A stretch of DNA of 50,303 nucleotides from Liquorilactobacillus aquaticus DSM 21051 (GTDB lineage Bacteria; Bacillota; Bacilli; Lactobacillales; Lactobacillaceae), in the NCBI RefSeq assembly GCF_001436755.1, contig NZ_AYZD01000016.1, positions 45,700-96,002 on the forward strand, in the 5' to 3' direction. Of this stretch, positions 35,632 through 46,415 are shown piece after piece. The position numbers and the translations under genes are program-made. The notes below the pieces were generated by a model. The model saw only the letters and a program-made list of their open reading frames with translations, was not told the DNA's origin and ran no database searches. Position 1 is the first letter of the stretch. Every line of letters begins with the position of its first letter.

Positions 35632-38600
35632 ATGAAATTGGAAGATTTGATGTTAAAGATCCCTGAAACAACAGAGTGGATTGCAAACATCGATCCTGCT
35701 GAAAGTGCCCGTCATTTAGTGACGGGCTTATTGTCTTCTTCAAAAACAATTTTTTTGGCAGGACTGTTCGCAAAGAAACAGAAAACAATGTTAGTTGTGA
35801 CAGATACACTGCATCATGCGGAGCAGGTTGAAAGTGACTTGAAGGGATTAGTTGGTGAGAAGAGAGTATTTTTGTTTCCAGTTGAAGAAGCAGCGGCTGC
35901 ACAAACTGCTATTAGTTCACCAGAGTTCAAAAGTTCTAGAGTTCAAGCGTTAGATGCATTGTGTAGTGCTGAAAAGCCACAGATAATTGTAACCTCGACA
36001 TCAGGCTTAAGGCGAATGCTTCCTCCAGCTGATGTTTGGTCCAACTCACGAATAAGAATTGAAACAGGCTGCGAAATCGAATTGAAAAAATTGCCAGAAA
36101 AATTGTCGGCGATGGGATACCAGCGCCACAACTTGGTCGATAAGCCTGGGGATTTCGCTATTCGCGGTTCGATTATAGATATTTTCCCTTTAAATTGCGC
36201 TAATCCGATCAGAATTGATCTTTTTGATGAAGAAGTTGATTCAATTAGGGAATTTGATGCTGCAGACCAGCGCAGTATTCGAAATATTGCGCAATTTGTT
36301 ATATTACCGGCCAAGGATCTGATTGTAACAAGTCAAATGTCTGCAGATGCATTAAACATGATTAGAGAAGTATACAAAAAGGAACTAAGCAGGATAAAAG
36401 ATGATGCTCAAAAAAAATTGTTGACAAGGCACTATGAGCAGATAGTTGCTGATTTGAAAGAAAATCAAATTACACCCGCTGAATTGGTACACAGTGAGTT
36501 GCTATTTCCTCAAAAAAGTACACTACTTGATTATTTGAGTGAAGAAGATTTGTTGTTTGTCGATGACTATCAGCATGTTCTTGAAACACAGAAAAGTATG
36601 GATGACGAGGAAGATAATTGGACAGTTGAGTTGTTGAAAAAAGGAGCAGCTTTTTCTGGAGAAAAATGGACACTGAATCTTCATCCGCTTATAAGAGACG
36701 ATAAGCATAATGATATTTTTATGACGCTTTTCCAAAAAGGAATGGGCGGTCTTAAATTCAAACAAAAACTTGAGCTTACAGTTCGAACGACCCAGCAGTT
36801 TTTTGGACAAATGCCACTTTTGAAAACGGAAATGGATCGGTGGTCGCAAAAAAAGCAGACTGTTATAGTTGTTGTTTCTGAGGAAGAACGGCTCACTAAG
36901 ATACTGCAAACATTAAATGATTTCAAGATTCCAGCTGTTATGACCGAAGCAAATGCGCTTCAACCTTCTGTGATCCAAATTGTTCAAGGAGACTTAGCAG
37001 GTGGGTTTGAGATACCTGAAGGGCGCTTAGTTGTACTCACAGAACACGAGTTGTTTAAAAAAATAGTCAAACGCCAGGTTAGACACCAGACAATGGATAA
37101 TACTGAACGGCTAAAAAGTTACACTGAACTGAAAAAGGGCGATTATGTCGTACATGTTAACCATGGTATCGGGCGTTTTATGGGAATGAAAACGATGCTG
37201 GTATCTGGAAAGCATCAAGATTATTTAACGGTTAAATACCGTGATGATGCCAAGCTTTTTATACCGGTTTCTCAAATTGATCGGATTCAAAAATACGTCT
37301 CGTCAGAATCTAAAACGCCACATATTAATAAACTAGGTGGAAGTGAATGGGGAAAGACTAAGAAAAGCGTCGCCTCTAAGATCGAAGACATTGCAGATGA
37401 TCTAGTTGAATTATATGCACAGCGCAAAGAAATGAATGGGTATGCCTTTTCAAAGGATAATGATTATCAATCGGAATTTGAAGATGCTTTCCCATATCCA
37501 GAAACGCCCGATCAATTACGCAGCTCTACAGAGATAAAGCATGATATGGAGCAAAAGCAACCGATGGATCGTTTATTGATCGGGGATGTTGGTTATGGGA
37601 AAACCGAGGTAGCTTTACGTGCGGCTTTTAAAGCGGTTCAAGATGGAAAACAGGTAGCTTTTTTGGTGCCAACAACTGTTCTTGCTCAGCAGCATTATGA
37701 GACGATGATGAATCGTTTTGAAGGATTTCCCGTGAATGTAGGTATATTGTCGCGCTTCAGATCAAAAAAACAGATTGCGGATACATTAAATGATCTAAAG
37801 ACCGGAGCTGTGGATATCGTAGTAGGAACACATCGCCTTTTATCTCAAGATGTCAAGTTTGCAGACTTAGGCCTATTAATAGTCGATGAGGAACAGCGCT
37901 TTGGTGTTAAACATAAAGAGCGCTTAAAAGAGTTGAAGGCATTAGTGGATGTTTTAACATTAACCGCAACACCTATCCCGCGAACTTTGAACATGTCAAT
38001 GTTAGGAGTACGAGACCTATCGGTAATTGAGACGGCTCCAATGAATAGATACCCGATTCAAACATATGTCGTTGAACAGAATTACGGTTTGATAGTTGAC
38101 GCCGTCGAACGGGAAATGAAACGCGGTGGACAGGTGTTTTACTTGCATAATCGTGTTGCTGACATCGAGAAAGTTGTCAGTGAATTAAAAGCAATGATGC
38201 CTGAAGCACGAATAGGATATATTCATGGACAGATGACAGAGGTTCAACTTGAAAGGGTTTTGTTTGATTTTATTGCTAGAGACTATGATGTCTTGGTTAC
38301 AACGACTATCATTGAAACTGGGGTAGATATTCCCAATGTTAATACGCTTATTGTCGAGGATGCAGATCATATGGGGTTAGCTCAGTTGTATCAATTAAGA
38401 GGACGAGTAGGGCGGAGCAACCGTGTAGCATATGCGTATTTCATGTATCAACAAAACAAGGTTTTAACAGAAATCAGTGAAAAAAGACTGGAAGCTATTA
38501 AAGATTTCACGGAATTGGGATCGGGCTTTAAGATAGCCATGCGGGATTTGTCTATTAGAGGAGCAGGGAATCTGCTTGGAAAGCAGCAACATGGATTTAT

Positions 38601-39177
38601 CGATTCTGTTGGCTATGATTTATATACACAGATGCTGAAAGATGCAGTCTCTAAGAAACAAGGCAAGTCAGAAAGGCCAAGAACGGACTGTGAAATCAAT
38701 TTTGAATTGGAAGCATATCTGCCAGATAGTTATATTGATGATCAGCGTCAGAAAATTGAAATGTATAAACGAATCAGAAATTTTGATAGTAAAGAGCAGT
38801 ATCAGGAGGTTCAGACTGATTTGATTGATCGTTTCGGAGATTATCCAGAAGAAGTTGCAAACTTGCTTCAAATTGGATTATTGAAAATGAATGCGGATCG
38901 TGCTTTGATTCAGACGATCACTCAAACTAAAAACAATGTAACTATGACTTTTTCTAAGGATGTGGCGCGCTACATTACAGCAAAGCAGTTGCTACAAGCT
39001 ATTTCTAAAACGAGTTTGCAGGCGACGATTAGTGATAAGTCAGGTCAGATGCAGGTAGTATTTGTAATCCAACCGACAAACAGCTTGGTAAATGTACTGG
39101 ATTCGCTACAAAAAATTGTTCAGCTCCTAGCACAAGTTGTTTTTTCAAAGGGTGAAAAAACAATGAAGGTAAATTAA
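35632..39177 (+). CDS. mfd: Transcription-repair coupling factor
   Basis: This 1181-aa ATPase removes stalled RNA polymerase and recruits UvrA. It has the N-terminal UvrB-homology region (1-about 340), the CarD-like RNA-polymerase interaction domain (from about 500: LKKGDYVVHVNHGIGRF), the translocase with Walker A GDVGYGKT (651-658), DEEQRFG and RGRVGRS, and the C-terminal TRCF domain. Length is normal. The last codons lie 1 base before the next gene. Confidence 0.97.
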   Translation: MKLEDLMLKIPETTEWIANIDPAESARHLVTGLLSSSKTIFLAGLFAKKQKTMLVVTDTLHHAEQVESDLKGLVGEKRVFLFPVEEAAAAQTAISSPEFKSSRVQALDALCSAEKPQIIVTSTSGLRRMLPPADVWSNSRIRIETGCEIELKKLPEKLSAMGYQRHNLVDKPGDFAIRGSIIDIFPLNCANPIRIDLFDEEVDSIREFDAADQRSIRNIAQFVILPAKDLIVTSQMSADALNMIREVYKKELSRIKDDAQKKLLTRHYEQIVADLKENQITPAELVHSELLFPQKSTLLDYLSEEDLLFVDDYQHVLETQKSMDDEEDNWTVELLKKGAAFSGEKWTLNLHPLIRDDKHNDIFMTLFQKGMGGLKFKQKLELTVRTTQQFFGQMPLLKTEMDRWSQKKQTVIVVVSEEERLTKILQTLNDFKIPAVMTEANALQPSVIQIVQGDLAGGFEIPEGRLVVLTEHELFKKIVKRQVRHQTMDNTERLKSYTELKKGDYVVHVNHGIGRFMGMKTMLVSGKHQDYLTVKYRDDAKLFIPVSQIDRIQKYVSSESKTPHINKLGGSEWGKTKKSVASKIEDIADDLVELYAQRKEMNGYAFSKDNDYQSEFEDAFPYPETPDQLRSSTEIKHDMEQKQPMDRLLIGDVGYGKTEVALRAAFKAVQDGKQVAFLVPTTVLAQQHYETMMNRFEGFPVNVGILSRFRSKKQIADTLNDLKTGAVDIVVGTHRLLSQDVKFADLGLLIVDEEQRFGVKHKERLKELKALVDVLTLTATPIPRTLNMSMLGVRDLSVIETAPMNRYPIQTYVVEQNYGLIVDAVEREMKRGGQVFYLHNRVADIEKVVSELKAMMPEARIGYIHGQMTEVQLERVLFDFIARDYDVLVTTTIIETGVDIPNVNTLIVEDADHMGLAQLYQLRGRVGRSNRVAYAYFMYQQNKVLTEISEKRLEAIKDFTELGSGFKIAMRDLSIRGAGNLLGKQQHGFIDSVGYDLYTQMLKDAVSKKQGKSERPRTDCEINFELEAYLPDSYIDDQRQKIEMYKRIRNFDSKEQYQEVQTDLIDRFGDYPEEVANLLQIGLLKMNADRALIQTITQTKNNVTMTFSKDVARYITAKQLLQAISKTSLQATISDKSGQMQVVFVIQPTNSLVNVLDSLQKIVQLLAQVVFSKGEKTMKVN

Positions 39178-39178
39178 G

Positions 39179-40750
39179 ATGATGAACAAACAAGTCAATA
39201 AGATGATGAAAGGAACAGCTGTCTTAACATTTGCTTCCCTAGTAGCTAAAATATTAAGTGCATTTTATCGAATACCGTTTGAAAATCTAGTTGGGAATAC
39301 AGGTTTCTATATCTATCAACAGATTTATCCAATATACGGTATCGGGATGACGTTTGCACTAACTGGTTTTCCAATGTATATTTCAAAACTTGTAGCTCAA
39401 GAAGAAGAGAAGCAGGCAAAGGATGAAGTTGCAAGAGAAGTTTTTTATCTTTTGTTGTTGTTAGGAGTGGCCATTTTTTTATTCTTGCAGTTCGGTGCTT
39501 TATGGATCGGGCATGCTATGGGGGATGCAAAATTAGATGTTTTGATTAAGAGTGTATCCTGGATGTATTTATTGATGCCAATCCTGGCAGTTGGCAGAGG
39601 TTATCATCAAGGTATTTTCGATATGGTCCCCACTGCACTATCGCAATTGCTGGAACAAGTTGTCAGAGTGACCGTGATTATTATTGTAGCAGTGCTTGCT
39701 GTAAAGATGAATTGGTCACTTTACCACATGGGTGCATGGGCAATGTTTGGTTCAACCTTTGGTGCAATTGCAGCTAGCCTTTTTTTCTGTGCATTTTATT
39801 CTAGGCTAATGTATTACAGACATACAATTTCATTTAACAAGTTGAAAAATGTCGGCAAGCGATTATTTTCGGAGGGGCTGACAATTTGTTTGTTTGCAGC
39901 AATGATGGTCCTTTTACAGCTAGTAGATTCTTTTACTGTCAAAGAAGCATTGCAGACTTCAGGATATCGACCGACAGAGGCGAAAGAGTGGAAAGGTATC
40001 TATGATCGTGCACAGCCTTTAATTCAAATGGGGTTGGTCGTTTCAGTGAGCTTTTCGACAGCGTTACTGCCAGTGCTCACCGAGAAATTCGTACAAAATA
40101 AATTGCATCAATTCAAATTAATAGCTAAAATGATAATCAGAGTATGCCTTGGCGTCTCAAGTGCAGCAAGCGTAGGTTTGATGATCTTGATGCCCGAAAT
40201 AAATATATCTTTGTTTGGAGATAGGTTGGGCAGCCCAGCTTTGGCTGTTTCGATGGCGGCGATTATCTTTGCAACACTGCTTACAATGTATAATTCTTTT
40301 TTACAAAGCTTGGGCCAGTATTGGCAGACTTTCTTGGCGCTGTTTGTCATTCTTTTAATCAAATCCTTGTGTAATTCTATTTTTGTGTATCATTGGGGAA
40401 TTATGGGTGCTAGTATTGCGACTGTGCTAAGTTTGCTTGTTGGATGTTTTACACTCAAGATGACATTACCTCAGATGGGAAATAACCTACTGCGGGAAGA
40501 TCACTTTTTACTTAAACTACTGGCTTGTATTCTTGTAATGGTCTTAATTACTTTTGGATGTACTTCGCTTTTGGAGAAGTACACTATTTACTTCGGGCGC
40601 TTGGGCAGCGTTCTGGAAACAGCTTTTGGAGTCGTTGCTGGCAGTATTTCGTATGTTGTTGCGGCGTGTTTTTTAAAACTTTTTACATTACAAGAATGGG
40701 CAAGCATTCCTGGGGGAAAGAAGATTTTTAAATTATTTAATAGGAAATGA
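39179..40750 (+). CDS. Polysaccharide/lipid flippase, MurJ/SpoVB-like
   Basis: The 523-aa protein of the MOP/MATE-like exporter superfamily has about 14 transmembrane segments. The N-terminus (KGTAVLTFASLVAKILSAFYRIPFENLVGNTGFYIYQQIYP) is typical of the SpoVB/YtgP group, some of which flip lipid II. It starts directly after mfd, as B. subtilis yabM follows mfd-spoVT. Whether it is the main lipid II flippase or handles another polymer is not visible. Confidence 0.85.
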   Translation: MMNKQVNKMMKGTAVLTFASLVAKILSAFYRIPFENLVGNTGFYIYQQIYPIYGIGMTFALTGFPMYISKLVAQEEEKQAKDEVAREVFYLLLLLGVAIFLFLQFGALWIGHAMGDAKLDVLIKSVSWMYLLMPILAVGRGYHQGIFDMVPTALSQLLEQVVRVTVIIIVAVLAVKMNWSLYHMGAWAMFGSTFGAIAASLFFCAFYSRLMYYRHTISFNKLKNVGKRLFSEGLTICLFAAMMVLLQLVDSFTVKEALQTSGYRPTEAKEWKGIYDRAQPLIQMGLVVSVSFSTALLPVLTEKFVQNKLHQFKLIAKMIIRVCLGVSSAASVGLMILMPEINISLFGDRLGSPALAVSMAAIIFATLLTMYNSFLQSLGQYWQTFLALFVILLIKSLCNSIFVYHWGIMGASIATVLSLLVGCFTLKMTLPQMGNNLLREDHFLLKLLACILVMVLITFGCTSLLEKYTIYFGRLGSVLETAFGVVAGSISYVVAACFLKLFTLQEWASIPGGKKIFKLFNRK

Positions 40751-40759
40751 GGTAAAAAA

Positions 40760-41029
40760 ATGCGCATAGATAAATTTTTAAAGATTTCTCGAATTGTGAA
40801 ACGTAGAACAGTTGCTAAACAGATAACCGATAAGGGGCGTATTAAAATAAATGATAGGGTAGCTAAGTCATCCTCGAATGTTGTTCAAGGAGATATAGTA
40901 ACGATCGGTTTTGGTAATAAAACGCTGAAAATCAAAATAAATTCGATTAAAGAGAATGTAAAAAAAGAGGAAGCAGAACAGCTGTATGATATTCTCGCAG
41001 AAAATTACAAAGAAAATTTTAATGATTAA
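40760..41029 (+). CDS. rqcP: S4-domain RNA-binding protein RqcP
   Basis: This 89-aa protein is almost entirely an S4 domain (MRIDKFLKISRIVKRRTVAKQITDKGRIKIN). By position (flippase - S4 - divIC) and length it equals B. subtilis YabO/RqcP, which binds 50S-peptidyl-tRNA and helps RqcH add alanine tails in ribosome rescue. Arg2 and the RRT motif that contact RNA are present. GAGG precedes the ATG. Confidence 0.9.
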   Translation: MRIDKFLKISRIVKRRTVAKQITDKGRIKINDRVAKSSSNVVQGDIVTIGFGNKTLKIKINSIKENVKKEEAEQLYDILAENYKENFND

Positions 41030-41066
41030 AAAACGAGTAAATTGTTAGACGTGGTTTCTGATCGTC

Positions 41067-41075
41067 TGCTATAAT
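41067..41075 (+). promoter_or_regulatory. Extended -10 promoter of divIC
   Basis: TGCTATAAT, a perfect -10 with the TG extension, lies 40 bp before divIC. The -35 is poor, as often in extended -10 promoters. Confidence 0.65.
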
Positions 41076-41115
41076 CGTCCCATGGAGAAGAAATAATAGG
41101 ACGGGGGAGAAAACA

Positions 41116-41517
41116 GTGGCTGGTGAGCACAAGGTAAGAGTTCTTAATAACGACTTTTTTAAATTGCGTAAGCATCAAACACAACTGCAGGATCGTAAGA
41201 TGCGTGTTAGACGTGTCCGCAGAAGACGCATCACAGTCATTGTTTTGATAACAGCGATCGTAACTGTTGTCCTTGGATATCAGATTATCAATACCAATTT
41301 GATGGCAAATTCTTTGAACAGTCAGACGCAAACAGCTAAAGAAAAGTTAAATGGTGTTACTGACGAACAAAGTAATTTAAAACAGAAAGTCAAGCGCCTG
41401 AACGAGCAAGATTATCTCGAAAAAATGATTAGAGAGAAGTATTACTATTCGAAGAAGGGGGAGACAATTTATAGTTTTCCTAACAATAAATCAAATAGTA
41501 GTGTTGATGGAAAGTAG
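41116..41517 (+). CDS. divIC: Cell division protein DivIC (septum formation initiator)
   Basis: This 133-aa bitopic membrane protein has a basic cytoplasmic N-terminus (about 1-38), one membrane segment (about 40-58) and an extracellular coiled coil (about 62-100), followed by DYLEKMIREKYYYSKKGETIY, the family end motif. It would act with FtsL/DivIB at the septum. GTG start with GGGGGAG upstream. Confidence 0.9.
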   Translation: MAGEHKVRVLNNDFFKLRKHQTQLQDRKMRVRRVRRRRITVIVLITAIVTVVLGYQIINTNLMANSLNSQTQTAKEKLNGVTDEQSNLKQKVKRLNEQDYLEKMIREKYYYSKKGETIYSFPNNKSNSSVDGK

Positions 41518-41608
41518 AAACTTCAACAAGATCTTAACATATTTGTTGCATACCCCCTCTCTCATGGTATACTGAAGTGTATACAAAATAAGGAGGAGCA
41601 ACTTTTTT

Positions 41609-42112
41609 ATGTCGATTGAAGTAGGTGCTAAAGTCACTGGTAAGGTTTCTGGAATTACAAGTTTTGGTGCGTTCGTTGATTTGGGTGAGAGAAAGAACGG
41701 GTTAGTGCATATAAGTGAAATATCTGATAGTTATGTTAAGGATATTCATGATGTGCTTAGCGTCGGCGATGAAGTAACAGTTAAAGTACTATCGATCGCT
41801 GATGATGGAAAAATTAGTCTTTCAATTCGCAAAGCAGCAAATTCTACGCAAAGTAGTAATGGGCGTGAATTTGGTAAGAACGAGCATGACCATCAAGATG
41901 GCAGTAAGCAGCACTCCCATTATAGCGGAACAGGTGTAAAAACTCACAATCATAGTAATCAACGCAGTCAAACATATAAGAAATCCGAACCAAAGCCAAA
42001 AGATTTTGACTCCTTATTGGCAGGTTTCCTCAAGGATAGTGAAGCACGCTTGACCTCGTTAAAGCGTAATACAGAAGGTAAACGCGGTGGTCGTGGCGGT
42101 CGCCGCAGCTAA
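41609..42112 (+). CDS. S1 RNA-binding domain protein (YabR-like)
   Basis: The 167-aa protein has one S1 domain (about 4-74: GAKVTGKVSGITSFGAFVDLGERKNGLVHISEI) and a hydrophilic, His-rich C-terminal part (about 85-130) ending in Gly/Arg repeats (GKRGGRGGRRS). It matches B. subtilis YabR by position after divIC. A role in translation or RNA binding is inferred. AAGGAGGAG precedes the ATG. Confidence 0.88.
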   Translation: MSIEVGAKVTGKVSGITSFGAFVDLGERKNGLVHISEISDSYVKDIHDVLSVGDEVTVKVLSIADDGKISLSIRKAANSTQSSNGREFGKNEHDHQDGSKQHSHYSGTGVKTHNHSNQRSQTYKKSEPKPKDFDSLLAGFLKDSEARLTSLKRNTEGKRGGRGGRRS

Positions 42113-42128
42113 AAAGATTAAGAACGAT

Positions 42129-42172
42129 CGATTGTTGCCTCTTTGAATACAAGAGGAGACAATCGTTTTTTT
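42129..42172 (+). terminator. Terminator between the S1 gene and tilS
   Basis: Arms 42129-42143 and 42151-42165 pair with a 2-base internal mismatch, followed by seven T. It ends only 22 bp before the tilS start, so tilS must rely on read-through or on a promoter inside this region, which I do not see. Confidence 0.8.
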
Positions 42173-42193
42173 AATGGAATAGGCGGAACGAAG

Positions 42194-43546
42194 ATGAACA
42201 TAGAGCACGAATTTAAAAAGAGTTTTATTCAGTTGAGCTTGAAAAATAAAGTTTTAGTGGCCGTTTCAACAGGAGTTGACTCAATGACGCTTGTTGATTT
42301 GTTATTAAGACTACCTGCAGAAAGCAAACCGCAGATTTTTGTTGCATATGTTGATCATCAGCTTAGAAAACAAAGTGATGTTGAAACCAAGTTTATTCAA
42401 GCGTTTTGTCAGGAAAACTCTTTGCCCTTATTTGTAAAAAAATGGAAAAGTGAAGAGCATCCGAAGCACGGAGTTGAAGCGGCCGCAAGGAGCTTTAGAT
42501 ATGCTTTTTTTAAGGAAGTGATGGAAAAAGAAAATATCACGGACTTATTGACTGCACACCATGCTGACGATCAAGCTGAAACGTTTTTGATGAAGTTGGT
42601 TCGTGGCGGTGAGTTGGGGCAATTGACAGGGATTGATTTTCAACGAGGTTTTGAAGGTGTTGGGCGAATTTCACGTCCCTTACTTAGTTTTTCAAAAGAA
42701 GAAATCCGAGATTATGCAATTAAGTGTAAATTATGTTACTTTGAAGATCACACGAACCAAGACGATGATTTTTTTCGAAACAGATTACGACATCAGATAA
42801 TTCCTAAGTTAAAAAAAGAAAACACCAGGTTTTTGGAACATATTGCTGGGTACGAGGAGCAGCTTAGGCAGTATGTTTCTGTGGTTGATGAAAGCGGGCA
42901 AGAGAAAATTGCAGCCATTAAAGTAGGTCCGAAGGCTTATTCAGTTAAAAAGTGGGCCGCTCTTGATCATAATTGGCAGCAAATAACGTTAAAGATGATT
43001 ATTCAATTATTGCCAAAAGCTTGTTCAACGCAGCAGTTAGCGCAGATTGGGTCCTTGCTAAAAAATAAAGACAAACCTCAGGGTTATATCGAACTTGGAG
43101 AGAGAATCCTTTTTGTTAAACGTTATGATGAGTTTTTTTTTAAAAAGCAAAATAGGATTCAAACTGCTTCTCAAACTGAAAAAAAGTTAAAACTTGATGA
43201 ATGGCTGGAACTTTCGGATGGTTCGAAAGTAGGTGTCTTTCTTCACAGTAAGCCAGCGGTCGCGGCGGGAGATTTGCTCTTTTTCTTTTCCGATGAAACA
43301 TATTTACCTTTATTGATCAGACATCGTCGTCTTGGGGATGTCCTTCAGACAGCGGTAGGACATCAAAAAGTAAAAAAAATAATGATTGATAAAAAAATAC
43401 CAAATGAAAAACGTGATGAGATTTGGCTTGTGACAACTGGTTCAAATAAAGTTATCTGGGTAATCGGGCAAAAAAAATCTGATTTGTCAGAGTGTCGATC
43501 AAATGATAAAATTCAATACATGATAATTTTTAGGAGAAGAAGATAG
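42194..43546 (+). CDS. tilS: tRNA(Ile)-lysidine synthetase
   Basis: The 450-aa enzyme modifies C34 of tRNA-Ile(CAU) to lysidine so it reads AUA. The PP-loop is STGVDS (25-30) where many relatives have SGGxDS; HHADDQAETFLMKLVRGG follows. The C-terminal TilS substrate-binding domains are present (RRLGDVLQ...KVKKIMIDKKIP). Start ATG 42194: the frame further upstream lies in the terminator. hpt follows by 15 bp. Confidence 0.93.
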   Translation: MNIEHEFKKSFIQLSLKNKVLVAVSTGVDSMTLVDLLLRLPAESKPQIFVAYVDHQLRKQSDVETKFIQAFCQENSLPLFVKKWKSEEHPKHGVEAAARSFRYAFFKEVMEKENITDLLTAHHADDQAETFLMKLVRGGELGQLTGIDFQRGFEGVGRISRPLLSFSKEEIRDYAIKCKLCYFEDHTNQDDDFFRNRLRHQIIPKLKKENTRFLEHIAGYEEQLRQYVSVVDESGQEKIAAIKVGPKAYSVKKWAALDHNWQQITLKMIIQLLPKACSTQQLAQIGSLLKNKDKPQGYIELGERILFVKRYDEFFFKKQNRIQTASQTEKKLKLDEWLELSDGSKVGVFLHSKPAVAAGDLLFFFSDETYLPLLIRHRRLGDVLQTAVGHQKVKKIMIDKKIPNEKRDEIWLVTTGSNKVIWVIGQKKSDLSECRSNDKIQYMIIFRRRR

Positions 43547-43561
43547 AGATGAGGCTAGGAT

Positions 43562-44104
43562 ATGAATAATGATATTAAAGAGGTCCTTTACAGCAAGGAA
43601 GATATAAAAAATATCGCTGTAAAAATTGGGAGTCAGTTGACCAAAGATTATGAAGGGAAAAATCCTCTAGTAATTTGTGTGTTGAAGGGCGCATTCTTGT
43701 TTATGGCTGATATTGTACGTGAGATCAAAACCTATGCGGAAATTGATTTTATGGATGTTTCAAGCTATGGTGATGGAACGGAATCAACAGGTGAAATAAA
43801 AATTATTAAGGATTTGGATGTTCCAGTTGAGGGACGAAATATTTTGATTATCGAAGATATTATTGATACTGGAAGAACCTTAAGCTGCCTAGTAGATCTT
43901 TTCCAACACAGAAAAGTGGCTTCCGTTAAGATATGTACATTACTGGATAAACCAGAACGACGAGTGAAGGGTGTTAGACCAGATTACATTGGTTTTAGGG
44001 TTCCTAATGAATTTGTAGTTGGCTATGGTTTGGATTATAAGGGGTTTTATCGTAACTTACCTTATGTGGGTGTTTTAAAACCTGAAGTTTATGAGAATAA
44101 TTAA
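43562..44104 (+). CDS. hpt: Hypoxanthine-guanine phosphoribosyltransferase
   Basis: The 180-aa enzyme salvages hypoxanthine and guanine to IMP and GMP using PRPP. The PRPP-binding loop [14 protein letters not shown] (94-107), the [12 protein letters not shown] loop and [10 protein letters not shown] are present. It sits in the conserved tilS-hpt-ftsH cluster. A purine permease at 20.2 kb could supply its substrate. Confidence 0.95.
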   Translation: MNNDIKEVLYSKEDIKNIAVKIGSQLTKDYEGKNPLVICVLKGAFLFMADIVREIKTYAEIDFMDVSSYGDGTESTGEIKIIKDLDVPVEGRNILIIEDIIDTGRTLSCLVDLFQHRKVASVKICTLLDKPERRVKGVRPDYIGFRVPNEFVVGYGLDYKGFYRNLPYVGVLKPEVYENN

Positions 44105-44198
44105 TAGTCAATAAAAGTCAAGTATGATATGATTTACTCGATAATGCTAACTAAACAATATTAATTAAGCTATGCGTATGTAGTCAAGGAGGAAACGT

Positions 44199-46265
44199 AT
44201 GAACAATAAAAAGAATGGGCTCTTTAAAAATAGTCTGTTTTATATTGTGATTTTCCTTGGGATAATGGGAATGTTGTATTACTTTTTTGGTGGTAAAACA
44301 AACTCGCAGTCTCAACAAATCCAATCTAGCCAATTTGTTACAGAGTTAAAAAAAGACAACGTCAAAGACTTCACAATGCAGCCTTCAGGCAGTACCTATA
44401 AGATAACAGGTACATATAAAGAGGCTCGAAAGGTCAAGGAATCTACCGGCTTAGGCGGTTTGACCAGTGGCAGCAGTAAAGTGACATCTTTTTCAACTAA
44501 TGTTCTAACTAATGATGTTGCTGTCAAACAGATTCAGGATTATTCACAGAAAAACAACGTCAAGGTGGGTACTAAAGAAGAAGAGTCAAGTAGCCTATGG
44601 CTTCAGCTCCTTATCTATCTTTTGCCTGTGATTTTCTTCATCTTTTTCTTCTACATGATGATGGGCCAAGCCGGTCAAGGCGGTGGAAATGGCCGGGTTA
44701 TGAACTTTGGAAAATCCAAAGCAAAGCCAGTCGATAAGAAGGCGAATAAAGTACGTTTTTCTGATGTTGCCGGAGCGGAGGAAGAAAAGCAAGAGTTAGT
44801 GGAAGTTGTTGAATTCTTACGTGATCCGCATAAATTTCTTTCACTGGGTGCTAGAATCCCTTCAGGGGTTTTGCTTGAGGGCCCTCCAGGAACAGGTAAA
44901 ACATTACTAGCTAAAGCTGTTGCTGGTGAAGCAGGAGTTCCATTCTTTTCAATTTCTGGTTCTGATTTTGTTGAAATGTTTGTCGGTGTTGGTGCAAGTC
45001 GTGTTCGTGATTTGTTCGAAAACGCTAAAAAGAATGCACCTTCAATTATCTTCATCGATGAAATAGATGCAGTTGGTCGTCAACGTGGTGCTGGTATGGG
45101 CGGCGGACATGATGAGCGTGAACAAACTTTGAATCAATTATTGGTTGAAATGGATGGTTTTGCAGGTGACGAAGGTGTTATTGTCATGGCTGCAACAAAT
45201 AGATCGGATGTTTTAGACCCTGCCTTGCTTCGTCCAGGACGTTTTGATCGTAAAATACTTGTTGGCCGACCAGATGTCAAAGGTCGGGAAGCTATCTTAA
45301 AGGTACATGCAAAAAATAAACCATTGGCAAATGATGTTGATTTGAAAATGGTAGCTAAGCAAACGCCAGGTTTTGTTGGTGCCGATTTAGAGAACTTGCT
45401 GAATGAAGCGGCCTTGCTGGCTGCACGACGCAATAAAAAACAAATTGATGCATCTGATATTGACGAGGCAGAAGACAGAGTTATTGCTGGACCTGCGAAA
45501 AGAGATCGTGTTATCAGCAAAAAAGAGCGTCACACGGTTGCTTATCATGAGGCAGGGCATACTATTGTTGGTCTTGTGTTGAATGATGCGCGTGTTGTCC
45601 ATAAGGTAACAATCGTTCCGCGTGGACGTGCTGGAGGCTATGCGATTATGCTTCCTAAAGAAGATCAGATGTTGCTGTCCAGACATGATCTAAAAGAACA
45701 GATTGCTGGTTTGATGGGCGGACGTGCTGCTGAAGAAATTGTTTACGGTGAACAGTCTTCAGGGGCTTCGAATGATTTTCAGCAAGCTACTCAACTGGCA
45801 CGTGCCATGGTTACTGAATATGGTATGAGCACAAAACTTGGACCTGTTCAGTACGAGGGACAAAGTAATATGTTTGCTGGCGGAGGCATGCCGGGTCAGC
45901 CTAATTATTCAGGTCAGACAGCGAACATGATTGACGAAGAAGTCAAGAATTTGGCCGTTGAAGGTATGGAGCAAGCTAAAAAAATTATTGAAGAACACCG
46001 TGAGCAACATCGAATTATCGCTGAAGCTTTGCTTGAATATGAGACATTGGACGAGAAGCAAATCTTAAGCCTCTTCGAAACAGGTAAGATGCCTGTCAAA
46101 AAGGGCGAGGAGTTTCCTAGTGAAAAAGCAGCAACTTTTGAAGAATCGAAAGAGGCACTTGAGCGCAAAGAAGCTGCAAAGCAGAAGGATATAAAGAACT
46201 CATCTGAGTCTGATGGAAAAAATGAATCGGATACGGTCACATTTTATCCTAAAGATAAAGAGTAA
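44199..46265 (+). CDS. ftsH: ATP-dependent membrane metalloprotease FtsH
   Basis: This 688-aa protein has two membrane segments (about 12-30 and 133-155) flanking an extracytoplasmic domain, the AAA+ module with Walker A GPPGTGKT (228-235), IIFIDEID (283-290) and the SRH region, and the M41 protease with HEAGH (450-454). It degrades damaged membrane and regulatory proteins. The C-terminal tail is long and acidic. AAGGAGG precedes the ATG. Confidence 0.97.
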   Translation: MNNKKNGLFKNSLFYIVIFLGIMGMLYYFFGGKTNSQSQQIQSSQFVTELKKDNVKDFTMQPSGSTYKITGTYKEARKVKESTGLGGLTSGSSKVTSFSTNVLTNDVAVKQIQDYSQKNNVKVGTKEEESSSLWLQLLIYLLPVIFFIFFFYMMMGQAGQGGGNGRVMNFGKSKAKPVDKKANKVRFSDVAGAEEEKQELVEVVEFLRDPHKFLSLGARIPSGVLLEGPPGTGKTLLAKAVAGEAGVPFFSISGSDFVEMFVGVGASRVRDLFENAKKNAPSIIFIDEIDAVGRQRGAGMGGGHDEREQTLNQLLVEMDGFAGDEGVIVMAATNRSDVLDPALLRPGRFDRKILVGRPDVKGREAILKVHAKNKPLANDVDLKMVAKQTPGFVGADLENLLNEAALLAARRNKKQIDASDIDEAEDRVIAGPAKRDRVISKKERHTVAYHEAGHTIVGLVLNDARVVHKVTIVPRGRAGGYAIMLPKEDQMLLSRHDLKEQIAGLMGGRAAEEIVYGEQSSGASNDFQQATQLARAMVTEYGMSTKLGPVQYEGQSNMFAGGGMPGQPNYSGQTANMIDEEVKNLAVEGMEQAKKIIEEHREQHRIIAEALLEYETLDEKQILSLFETGKMPVKKGEEFPSEKAATFEESKEALERKEAAKQKDIKNSSESDGKNESDTVTFYPKDKE

Positions 46266-46313
46266 AATTAAGCAAGTTAAGTGACAATTATTTACGAATG
46301 AAATAAAATAAGC

Positions 46314-46353
46314 GAGCGGAATGAAACGGTTGTAAAATTGTTTTGTCCCGCTC
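46314..46353 (+). terminator. Hairpin between ftsH and hslO
   Basis: GAGCGG (46314-46319) pairs with CCGCTC (46348-46353), with an inner GAAAC/GTTTT pairing. Only a weak T-rich tract follows, so it may be a partial terminator. Confidence 0.6.
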
Positions 46354-46415
46354 CTTGTTTATTAGAAAAAAGATGAATCAATCAAAATAATATGAAAATT
46401 ATACTCGGAGGGAAA

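Noticed and set aside
35943-36926. Minus-strand ORFs inside mfd
   Set aside because: Shadows of mfd; no start signals or recognisable domains.
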